DNA of 64,000 nucleotides from Hyphomicrobiales bacterium. Lineage in GTDB: Bacteria > Pseudomonadota > Alphaproteobacteria > Rhizobiales > Devosiaceae. The position numbers and the translations under genes are program-made. This document shows positions 56,084 to 64,000 of this stretch, piece after piece. The notes beneath the pieces were generated by a model, which saw nothing but the letters and a program-made list of their open reading frames with translations, was not told the DNA's origin and searched no databases. How positions within the stretch are numbered: position 1 is the stretch's first letter; each line of letters starts with the position of its first letter. The stretch lies in assembly GCA_900470445.1 (NCBI GenBank), contig UCAU01000008.1:1-64000 (forward strand). The letters are read 5' to 3'.

Positions 56084-57142
56084 TCACATGATGGGCGGGG
56101 CGTAGAGGCGGCCGCCATTGGTCCAGAGGGCGTTCTGGCCGCGCAGCAGGGCGGCGCCGGTTTGCGGGCCGAAATGGCGATCGTAGAGTTCGGCATAATT
56201 GCCGACGGCGCGGATGACATCGGCCATGAAGGTCCTCTTGAGGCCCAGGGACGCGCCGAAATCGCCTTCGACACCCAAAATACGGCGCACGGCGGGGGTG
56301 CGGGCGGCCGAGAGGGATTCGATATTGAGGGCCGTGATGCCCACTTCTTCGGCGTCAATCAGGGTGAACAGCGTCCAGCGGACGATGTTGAACCATTGGT
56401 TGTCGCCGTCGCGGACCACGGGGCCTAGCAATTCCTTGGAAATGCGCTCGGGCAGGATGCGGTGGCTGGCCGGGTCGGGCAGCGCGCGGCGAATGGCCTG
56501 CAATTGGCGGCCGGAGGCCGAGATCGCCTGGCAGAGCCCCGCCTGATAGGCCTGCGCCAGATCGGCCACATCCTCATAGGGGACTTCGGTATAGCTGGCC
56601 TGGTTGGCGAAGAAGAATTCCTGCAGGCGCGCCAGATCCTCGCCGCCGTCGATGACGCAGATGCTGATATCGTCCAGCTCGAAGGCGGAGACGACACCCA
56701 GCGATGACGGGACCATGAAGGCCTGGCCGTCGAAAAAGGCGGTGCCGACATAGCTCGCGCCGTAAAGGGTGTCGCGCCGCTCGGTCCAGGGGCCGTTGCG
56801 GGTGAGTACGTCCACGGCGCCGGTCTGCAGCGGGGCGAAGCGGCTATCGCCGCGCAGCGGGCGAAATTCGATCAGGTTGGGATCGCCGAACACGGCGGCG
56901 GCAATGCCGCGGCAGAGATCGACATCGAAGCCGGACCAGCGGCCTTCGGCATCCTGCTGGGCGAAGCCGGGCAATTGGCTGGTGGCGCCGCAAATCAGAA
57001 AGCCGCGGTCGCGCACGGTCTGCAATGTCGACTGGGCGGCAGCGGGCGCGACGGCAAGCGTCAGCATACAGGCGAGCCCTGCGGCGGCAGACAGTAATCG
57101 CGCGATGAAACGGGTCAAATCCGGCCGCCTTTCGGCGCACAT
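56084..57142 (-). CDS. Second AapJ-like amino-acid binding protein
   Basis: Periplasmic binding protein of about 352 residues with a signal sequence, related to AapJ. It shares with AapJ the GDFGA(S/P) and NALWTNGG...YAPPI endings but is distant elsewhere. It is the last gene in line after aapJ-aapQ-aapM-aapP, 81 bases downstream of the ATPase gene. The start is unsure: ATG 57142 gives a long signal-peptide region with no strong ribosome site; the frame opens at 57208. Confidence 0.8.
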   Translation of the reverse strand: MCAERRPDLTRFIARLLSAAAGLACMLTLAVAPAAAQSTLQTVRDRGFLICGATSQLPGFAQQDAEGRWSGFDVDLCRGIAAAVFGDPNLIEFRPLRGDSRFAPLQTGAVDVLTRNGPWTERRDTLYGASYVGTAFFDGQAFMVPSSLGVVSAFELDDISICVIDGGEDLARLQEFFFANQASYTEVPYEDVADLAQAYQAGLCQAISASGRQLQAIRRALPDPASHRILPERISKELLGPVVRDGDNQWFNIVRWTLFTLIDAEEVGITALNIESLSAARTPAVRRILGVEGDFGASLGLKRTFMADVIRAVGNYAELYDRHFGPQTGAALLRGQNALWTNGGRLYAPPIM

Positions 57143-57223
57143 ATTGGCAGGCGCCCCCCGGCGGTCAAGCCACGCAAAGGAATGCCCTGCCGCTTTTCGA
57201 CAGGGCATTCCGCCGTTTGCGAT

Positions 57224-58024
<801 letters not shown>

Positions 58025-58028
58025 GATC

Positions 58029-59156
58029 TTACCTCTTGTGCCCGGTATCCAGCCGCCGCTCCATCCAGAGCGAGTAGCGGGACATGGCGAAACAGAAAAC
58101 CCAGAAGACGGCAGCAGCAAAGACATAACCGGTCACAGCCTGGGTGGGCGATGACCAATTGATGTCGGAGCTGGCCGATTGGACGGTATTGAGCAGGTCG
58201 AAAATACCGACGATGGACACGAGCGAGGTGTCCTTGAACAGGGCGATGAAGTTGTTGACGATGCCCGGGATCACATGCTTGAGCGCCTGGGGCAGGATGA
58301 TGAAATAGGTGCGTTTCCAGTAGCCCAGGCCGAGCGACGCGCCCGCCTCATATTGGCCGCGTGGCAGGGCTTGCAGACCCCCGCGCACGGTTTCAGCCAG
58401 ATAGGCCGACGAGAACAGGGTCACGCCGACCAGGGCACGCAGCAGCTTATCGACCGTCGTGCCGGTGGGCATGAACAGCGGCAGCATGATCGAGGCCATG
58501 AACAGCACGGTGATCAGCGGGACGGCGCGCCAGAGCTCGATGAACATCACGCTGAGCGTCTTGATGATCGGGAGCTTGGACTGGCGGCCGAGCGCCAGCA
58601 GGATGCCGATCGGGATCGAGCAGATGATGCCGACGAGCGAGATGATCAGGGTGACCAGCAGGCCGCCCCATTGTTCGGTCGGCACATGCCGCATGCCGAA
58701 CACGCCGCCATTGAGCAGGTAGAAGGCGACGACGGGGAAGACGACGAAGAAGAGCACCGCATTGATGCGCTTGAACGGCGCCGAGGGCATGAGCAGCGGC
58801 ACGATCAGCGCGGCGCCCAGCACGAAGACGATGTTGGGGCGCCAGTATTGATCGATGGGGTAGAAGCCGTAGATGAAGAAATTGAAACGGGCATAGATAT
58901 AGGCCCAGCAGGCCCCTGCCCCTTGAGCACGGCATTGTTCCACAGTACCGCCCGGCATGACGGCGTGGCCGATCAGGAAATTGTAGATCGGGGGCACGGC
59001 CCAGAGCAGAAACAGCATGCCCAGAATGGTGAGCAGCGTATCGGACGGTGAGGCGAAGAGGCTGCGGCGCAACCAGGCGATGGGCCCCTCGGTGCCGCGG
59101 GGCGGCTGGCGGGCATCCACCATAGTGTCGCGAACGTAAGCGTGTTCCATGGTCAT
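58029..59156 (-). CDS. aapM: General amino-acid ABC transporter permease AapM
   Basis: Inner-membrane permease of 375 residues with a typical EAA loop ([28 protein letters not shown], about 289-316) and about eight hydrophobic segments, a usual size for AapM. It follows aapQ by 3 bases. An AapQ/AapM heterodimer is expected with AapP. Confidence 0.93.
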   Translation of the reverse strand: MTMEHAYVRDTMVDARQPPRGTEGPIAWLRRSLFASPSDTLLTILGMLFLLWAVPPIYNFLIGHAVMPGGTVEQCRAQGAGACWAYIYARFNFFIYGFYPIDQYWRPNIVFVLGAALIVPLLMPSAPFKRINAVLFFVVFPVVAFYLLNGGVFGMRHVPTEQWGGLLVTLIISLVGIICSIPIGILLALGRQSKLPIIKTLSVMFIELWRAVPLITVLFMASIMLPLFMPTGTTVDKLLRALVGVTLFSSAYLAETVRGGLQALPRGQYEAGASLGLGYWKRTYFIILPQALKHVIPGIVNNFIALFKDTSLVSIVGIFDLLNTVQSASSDINWSSPTQAVTGYVFAAAVFWVFCFAMSRYSLWMERRLDTGHKR

Positions 59157-59159
59157 ATT

Positions 59160-60698
59160 CTAGCGCTCCACCATGGCCACGCGGCCGTTATACCAGTTCA
59201 TGAAGGCTGAGGTCAGCAGCGAGAAGGTGAGGTAAACCGCCATGGTCAGGGCGATGACCTCGATGGCCTTACCGGTCTGATTGAGGGTGGTGCCGGTAAA
59301 CACGTTCACCAGCTCGGGATAGCCGATGGCCGCACCGAGGGACGAGTTCTTGGTGAGGTTGAGATATTGGCTGGTGAGCGGGGGCACGATGACGCGCATG
59401 GCCTGGGGGACGATAACCAGCCGCAGCCGGTCGCCTTCCTTGAGGCCCAGCGATTGGGCGGCTTCGGTTTGCCCCTTGTTGACCGAGCGAATGCCGCCAC
59501 GCACGTTTTCGGCGATGAAGGCAGCGGTATAGATGGTGAGGCCAAAGACCAGAGCCACCAGTTCGGGTGGCAATTGTACGCCGCCGCGGAAGTTGAAGCG
59601 CTCCAGCACGGGCAGCTCGAACGCCAGTTGGGCGCCGGTGACTACATAGACCACGGCGGGAATGCCGACCGCGATCAGGATCAGCAGGGCCAGTGGAAAG
59701 CGGCCTTCGCTGGGGGGGCGGCGCAGGGTGCCTTCGAGCGAAATCCAGCCCATGACGAGCCCGGCCACAGCCGCGCCGAGATCGATGACGAATGGCGGCC
59801 AGCTCGGGAACATCGCCCGGAGCAGCGACGCCAGGATGACGAAGGTGATGGCGAAGGCGACCACGGCCCTGGAATAGGGGGCAAAGCGGGTGAGCGAGGC
59901 CACGGCCGCAACTAGCGCCACCACCCAGGCAATTGCGGGTGAATTGGCCAAAAGCGGCACGAATTGCGACAGCAGGGTAAAGGCCAGGGCGGCGACGAGG
60001 AAGGTGACCACGGCGTCGGCTATCTTGGCGGCCTGCACCACCAGAGCGGGGTAGCGGCCGGTGGCGGTGCGTTCGCGGGTGGCCCAGATGCCCACCGCTA
60101 TTGCGGCAATGACGCTGATGGCGATGGCCAGCAGCACCCAGATGAACTCGCCATCAGGCATGGGACGCGGCACCATGAGGCCGCGCTGGTTGATGAAGAC
60201 ATCGAGCGGCAATTCGAACGAATTGCGGACTGCCGGCATGGCCTTGAGCACGGCGAAATACCAGAAGAACAATTGCAGCAGCAGCGGGATGTTGCGGATC
60301 GTCTCGATATAGACCGTGGCCACGCGGGCGATCAGCCAATTGGACGACAACCGCGCTATGCCCAGGGTGAAGCCGAGCAGCGTGGCGAAGAAGATGCCGA
60401 TGACGGCCACCAGCAGGGTATTGAGCAGACCGGCGAGGAAAGCCTGCCAATAGAATGAGGTCCGGCTCCAGGGGAACAGCGTGAAGCTGATATCGAAGCC
60501 GGCGGTGCGGAACAGAAAATCGAAGCCAGTGGTCTTGTTTTGCGCGGCCAGGTTCTGGGCGGTGTTGACCACAATCCAGTAGAAGAAAGCGACGACCAGC
60601 CCGCCAACGATGATCTGGTAGAGGATGCCCCGGAATACGGGGTCGTTCAGCAGCGAGGTGCGCGGGGCGCTGCTACCGATATTGTCTTGCACAGCCAT
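59160..60698 (-). CDS. aapQ: General amino-acid ABC transporter permease AapQ with internal insertion
   Basis: Permease partner of AapM, 512 residues. The ends match AapQ: EAA loop EAAQSLGLKEGDRLRLVIVPQ and the NSSLGAAIGYPEL region. Compared with the usual length of about 395-400, there is an extra stretch of about 118 residues (roughly 215-332). It is hydrophobic, with about four helices, and sits between a standard helix ending ATRERTATG and the normal GRFPLALLILIAVG. The insertion is in frame, so the gene is not broken. Confidence 0.92.
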   Translation of the reverse strand: MAVQDNIGSSAPRTSLLNDPVFRGILYQIIVGGLVVAFFYWIVVNTAQNLAAQNKTTGFDFLFRTAGFDISFTLFPWSRTSFYWQAFLAGLLNTLLVAVIGIFFATLLGFTLGIARLSSNWLIARVATVYIETIRNIPLLLQLFFWYFAVLKAMPAVRNSFELPLDVFINQRGLMVPRPMPDGEFIWVLLAIAISVIAAIAVGIWATRERTATGRYPALVVQAAKIADAVVTFLVAALAFTLLSQFVPLLANSPAIAWVVALVAAVASLTRFAPYSRAVVAFAITFVILASLLRAMFPSWPPFVIDLGAAVAGLVMGWISLEGTLRRPPSEGRFPLALLILIAVGIPAVVYVVTGAQLAFELPVLERFNFRGGVQLPPELVALVFGLTIYTAAFIAENVRGGIRSVNKGQTEAAQSLGLKEGDRLRLVIVPQAMRVIVPPLTSQYLNLTKNSSLGAAIGYPELVNVFTGTTLNQTGKAIEVIALTMAVYLTFSLLTSAFMNWYNGRVAMVER

Positions 60699-60850
60699 TG
60701 GGCATGCATTCCTTTGCTGTGAACCGAGGCGCCGCTACGAACAGAGCGTCAATCGGGCATGACTTGGGCATAACCTGGCCTTCGCCAGGATCAACAAATC
60801 CCGCCGCCACCAGCAGGGCTGGTGATGTCAATTGTTCGAGGTCGCCGGTT

Positions 60851-60886
60851 CAAAACCAAAACCGGCGCTCCTTGGGGGAGCGCCGG
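60851..60886 (-). terminator. Hairpin between aapJ and aapQ
   Basis: On the minus strand a 10-bp stem CCGGCGCTCC / GGAGCGCCGG is followed by TTTTGGTTTTG, right after the aapJ stop. A partial terminator here would let the binding protein outnumber the permease, as is common in such operons. Confidence 0.65.
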
Positions 60887-60900
60887 GCTTGCGATTGCGA

Positions 60901-61920
60901 TTAGCGGATCGGCGGCGCGTATTGCAGACCACCATTGGTCCACAGCGCATTGAGACCGCGTTCCAGCCCAATATCGGTCGAGGGACCAACGTTGCGCTCG
61001 AAGGCCTCGCCGTAGTTACCAACCAGCTTGATGATCTGGTAAGCCCAGTCCTTGGTCAGCCCGATGGGAGCGCCAAAGTCGCCTTCAACGCCGAGCAGGC
61101 GCTTGATGGCCGGATTGTCCGAGCCGAGCATTTCATCGACATTGGCCGAGGTTACGCCCAGTTCTTCAGCTTCGAGCAGAGCATAGTAAGCCCAACGGTT
61201 GATCTTGAACCACAGATCGTCGCCCTGGCGAACCACGGGGCCAAGGGGCTCCTTGGAGATGATTTCGGGCAGGATGATGTGATCATCCGGCACGGCGAAC
61301 TTGGAGCGTTCAGCGGCCAGGGCCGAGGCGTCGGTGGTGTAGACGTCGCAACGGCCATCTTCATAGGCCTTCACGACTTCGTCCTGGTCGACGAACACGA
61401 CGGTGTTGAATTCAAGATTGTTGGCAGCAAAGTAGTCGGCGGCGTTGAGTTCGGTGGTGGTGCCGGACTCGATGCAGATGGCGGCGCCGGAGAGGTCTAG
61501 CGCGGATGCAATGCCATCGGCCTTGCGAACCATGAAGCCCTGGCCGTCATAATACATGGTGCCAATGAAGCTGATGCCCAGATCGGTATCGCGGCTCATG
61601 GTCCAGGTGGTGGTGCGCGACAGGATGTCGATTTCGCCGGCAGACAGCGCGGCAAAACGTTCCTGCGAAGTCAAAGGCGTGTAGCGAACCGAGTCGGCAT
61701 TGTTGAAGATGGCGGCGGCCACTGCGCGGCAGAAGTCGACCTCGAGGCCGGCCCACACATTATTGGCATCGGGAGCGGAGAAGCCGGCGACACCGCCGGT
61801 AACGCCGCATTGGAGATAGCCTTTGGCCTTTACATCGCTGAGCGTATCAGCGTGCGCAGCAGACGCACCGATGAGGCCTAGGGAGGCCGCAAGTGCGAAC
61901 GTTACGAGCGTTTTTTGCAT
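60901..61920 (-). CDS. aapJ: General amino-acid ABC transporter binding protein
   Basis: Periplasmic solute-binding protein of 339 residues with a signal peptide (cleavage after AHA, about residue 24). Family segments WAGLEVDFCRAVAAAIF, GEIDILSRTTTWTMSRD and the NALWTNGGLQYAPPI end are all present. It is the first gene of aapJQMP and is divergent from metC, an arrangement known from Rhizobium. Confidence 0.95.
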   Translation of the reverse strand: MQKTLVTFALAASLGLIGASAAHADTLSDVKAKGYLQCGVTGGVAGFSAPDANNVWAGLEVDFCRAVAAAIFNNADSVRYTPLTSQERFAALSAGEIDILSRTTTWTMSRDTDLGISFIGTMYYDGQGFMVRKADGIASALDLSGAAICIESGTTTELNAADYFAANNLEFNTVVFVDQDEVVKAYEDGRCDVYTTDASALAAERSKFAVPDDHIILPEIISKEPLGPVVRQGDDLWFKINRWAYYALLEAEELGVTSANVDEMLGSDNPAIKRLLGVEGDFGAPIGLTKDWAYQIIKLVGNYGEAFERNVGPSTDIGLERGLNALWTNGGLQYAPPIR

Positions 61921-62044
61921 TGATTTTTGCCTTTAGTTTCCTGACCTGTGTCCCGAAAGCTCTTTTGACGCGGACGTCGTGGCTTCGGTGGCACCGCCGC
62001 CCTTTCAATGGCGGTTGTGATGCTGCTAAGCATGCAAGCGTCTA

Positions 62045-62060
62045 TTGACCGTTGCGTCAA
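62045..62060. promoter_or_regulatory. Small palindrome upstream of metC
   Basis: Inverted repeat TTGAC-N6-GTCAA about 87 bases before the metC start. It is short and could be chance. No SAM-type riboswitch is evident in this leader. Confidence 0.3.
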
Positions 62061-62146
62061 GGGCCGTTGACCCGTTGAGACAGTATGCCTGTCGCTTTAT
62101 TAGACACTTATCCCGATTTGATGTGAATTTGAGCAGCGAGCCTAGC

Positions 62147-63334
62147 ATGAGTGAGAACAAAAGCGGCAGTGCCGCTCAGCTTTCGGTCGAGACAATACTG
62201 ACCCATCACGGGCGGCGGCCGGAGGATCAGTTCGGATTCGTCAACACGCCGGTCTATCGCGGTTCGACCATCCTGTTCAAAACACTGGATGATCTGGACG
62301 CGCAGGAGCAGCGTTTCCTGTATGGCCGCGCCGGCAACCCGACGACCGAGAGCGTCGAAGCGGTGGTGACCGCGCTCGAGGGTGCTTACCGGACAAAGCT
62401 GGTACCTTCCGGGCTCGCCGCGATCACGATTGCGTTGCTGAGCTGCGTCAAGGCGGGCGACGACGTGCTGATCTGCGACAGTGCCTATGAGCCGGGACGC
62501 AAATTCGCCGACGGGTTCCTGACCAAGATGGGCGTGACGGCGCGCTACTACGATCCGCGCATTGGCGAAGGCCTGGCCGAATTGATGCAGCCCAATACCA
62601 AGGCCATCCTGGCGGAGAGCCCCGGCTCGCTGACCTTCGAGGTGCAGGATATTCCGGCGCTGGCGCGGGTGGCCAAGGCGGGCGGCGCACGGCTGATCGT
62701 GGATAATAGCTGGGCCAGCCCCCTCTATTACAAGCCGCTGGCGCTGGGTGCGGACCTCGTGGTGCATTCGGGCACCAAGATGTTTATCGGGCATTCCGAC
62801 GCCTTTGCCGGCACGATCTCGACCACCGAGGAAGCGTGGAAGGATGTGGAGAACACGCGGGCGCTGCTGGGATTCTTCACCTCGGGGGATGAGGCGTTCC
62901 TGGTGGCGCGGGGTCTCAAGACCCTGGCCATTCGGATGAAGGAGCATCAGGAGCGGGCGCTGGAGATTGCACGTTGGCTGGAAGAGCAGCCCGAAGTTGC
63001 CTCGGTGTTGCACCCTGCCCTGCCCAGCCACCCCGACCATGCCTTGTTCAAGCGCGACTTTACCGGCTCGGGGAGCCTGTTCGGCGTGGTGCTGAAGCCG
63101 GCGCCGCGGGCCTCGGTGGCGGCCTTTGTCGATGGGCTGAAGCTGTTCACCATGGGCTATTCATGGGGCGGCTATGAAAGCCTGTGCCTGCCGGTGAAGC
63201 TGGGCAAGAATCGCACGGCCAAGCCGTGGACGGAACCGGGCAATCTGTTCCGTCTGCATATCGGGCTTGAAGGCGTGGACGATCTCAAGGCCGACCTTGC
63301 GGCCGCTATCGCGCGCTATGTTCAGGCGCGCTGA
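62147..63334 (+). CDS. metC: Cystathionine beta-lyase
   Basis: PLP-dependent enzyme of 395 residues that splits cystathionine to homocysteine in methionine synthesis. The PLP lysine is Lys211 in HSGTKMFIGHSDAF. YGRAGNPT and the C-terminal SWGGYESL are typical of the Cys/Met PLP family; the tryptic NLFRLHIGLE end fits cystathionine beta-lyase. ATG 62147 is preferred; the frame opens at 62045. Its 3' end overlaps the convergent PAP2 gene by 13 bases. Confidence 0.92.
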   Translation: MSENKSGSAAQLSVETILTHHGRRPEDQFGFVNTPVYRGSTILFKTLDDLDAQEQRFLYGRAGNPTTESVEAVVTALEGAYRTKLVPSGLAAITIALLSCVKAGDDVLICDSAYEPGRKFADGFLTKMGVTARYYDPRIGEGLAELMQPNTKAILAESPGSLTFEVQDIPALARVAKAGGARLIVDNSWASPLYYKPLALGADLVVHSGTKMFIGHSDAFAGTISTTEEAWKDVENTRALLGFFTSGDEAFLVARGLKTLAIRMKEHQERALEIARWLEEQPEVASVLHPALPSHPDHALFKRDFTGSGSLFGVVLKPAPRASVAAFVDGLKLFTMGYSWGGYESLCLPVKLGKNRTAKPWTEPGNLFRLHIGLEGVDDLKADLAAAIARYVQAR

Positions 63335-64000
63335 GTAAGCAGCCGCCATACGCGGCGCAGGTTTGGCACGCCACGGAAGCGGATCGTGCCGTCCGGCAAT
63401 CTGGCAAAAAGCCAGCGCCGGGCGGCGAAGAAATTGCGCACAGCATAGGCCCCGATGCAGCCCAGGGCGAAGCCGGCGACCACATCGGTGGGATAATGCA
63501 TGCCGATGACGATGCGGGAAAAGCCGGTCATCACTGCGATGAGCAGGAAGAGCTGGAAGAATTTTGGCGCCACGAAGCCGACAACCAGGGCCGTCGCCAT
63601 GGCCGTGGTGGAATGGCCCGACGGAAAGCTCTGGAACGTCGAATCATTGAGAATGCGGCGGAAGGCAAAGGCGCCATGCTCGAGGAATTCGGCTGGCCGG
63701 CCCCTGCCAAACAGTCGCTTGAGCCCATTGGCGAGGAGGCCCGGGCCGCCGACGCCGACGAAAATGAAGCTGGCCAACATGGTCAATTCCCAGCTGGCCC
63801 GGCGATAATAGCCGGCGGGCAGCACGAAGCGGCCGATCAGCGCCAGGATCATGACGATCAGCGAGGGGATCAGCACCCAGTCGGACAGGCCGAAATCGGT
63901 GAGGAAATAGAACGGGCCGCGCCAGATATCGGGCCAGGCCATCAGGCTTTGCGACACATAGGCATCGAAAAACATCAGCACGAACAGCACGGCAACCAGC
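63322..64000 (-). CDS. PAP2-family phosphatase (5' end beyond window)
   Basis: Membrane phosphatase of the PAP2 (phosphatidic acid phosphatase type 2) family; about 226 residues are visible. The three active-site motifs are complete: KRLFGRGRP, PSGHSTTAM and SRIVIGMHYPTDV. Likely substrates are lipid phosphates such as undecaprenyl pyrophosphate or phosphatidic acid. The frame stays open to the window end, so the true start is probably outside; GTG 63990 is only the last start inside. Confidence 0.88.
   Translation of the reverse strand, partial: LVAVLFVLMFFDAYVSQSLMAWPDIWRGPFYFLTDFGLSDWVLIPSLIVMILALIGRFVLPAGYYRRASWELTMLASFIFVGVGGPGLLANGLKRLFGRGRPAEFLEHGAFAFRRILNDSTFQSFPSGHSTTAMATALVVGFVAPKFFQLFLLIAVMTGFSRIVIGMHYPTDVVAGFALGCIGAYAVRNFFAARRWLFARLPDGTIRFRGVPNLRRVWRLLTQRA

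Noticed and set aside
61989..62004. Possible sigma-54 promoter upstream of metC (TGGCAC)
   Set aside because: The matching TTGC element at the right spacing is absent.
61921..62146. SAM riboswitch in the metC leader
   Set aside because: I could not find the conserved SAM-I or SAM-II core sequences; a covariance search would settle it.

Overview
The window reads as a stretch of ordinary chromosome from an alphaproteobacterium of the order Hyphomicrobiales (Rhizobiales). A Devosia-like organism is my best guess, but nothing here proves the genus. Pointers are the high GC content, a fused SecD-SecF, homologues of ExoR and PopZ, a general amino-acid permease cluster (aapJQMP) divergent from metC, two GTTC-N7-GTTC SOS boxes of the alphaproteobacterial type, and several families of short GC-rich palindromic intergenic repeats. 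I see no prophage, plasmid genes, CRISPR array or intact insertion sequence.

Layout. Positions 1-11 kb hold accessory genes: an MFS exporter with an ArsR-type repressor, an S66 peptidase, a divergent HxlR regulator / quinone oxidoreductase pair, a two-gene unit of unknown function, an RND exporter and a GAF-like/PAS/GGDEF protein. Positions 11-16 kb hold ssb and uvrA with a LysE-type exporter between them and an SOS box in each flank. Positions 16-23.5 kb hold two DUF1127-type small genes, trmFO, and the yajC-secDF unit followed by homologues of the mitochondrial complex I assembly factors NDUFAF3 and NDUFAF6.

Positions 23.5-37.7 kb form a long minus-strand block of cell-envelope, protein-export and chromosome-maintenance genes: an NlpD-like LysM/LytM lipoprotein, surE, serS, tatC, tatB, tatA, an orphan ABC ATPase, scpB, scpA, a SPOR protein, argS and dgt. 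erpA diverges from it. Two genes that I would expect in this order from related genomes, nagZ and a pcm beside surE, are not here.

Positions 37.7-50 kb hold two tandem serine hydrolases, xth, an exoR homologue, a ZntB-type transporter, valS, popZ, a tolC-type gene and pcm. Positions 50-54.5 kb hold tRNA-Cys, a BenE transporter overlapping mobA, tRNA-Asn, an AHSA1-type gene and cysK. Positions 54.5-64 kb hold a cardiolipin synthase, the aap amino-acid ABC transporter (with an enlarged AapQ and a second binding protein), metC and a PAP2 phosphatase that runs off the end.

I did not find a clearly new defence or metabolic system. The observations most worth follow-up are the SOS boxes around the LysE gene, the secDF-linked complex I assembly factor pair, the 118-residue membrane insertion in AapQ, the unknown gene pair at 5.4-6.3 kb, and a perfect 20-bp fold-back at the very start of the window that may be an assembly artefact.
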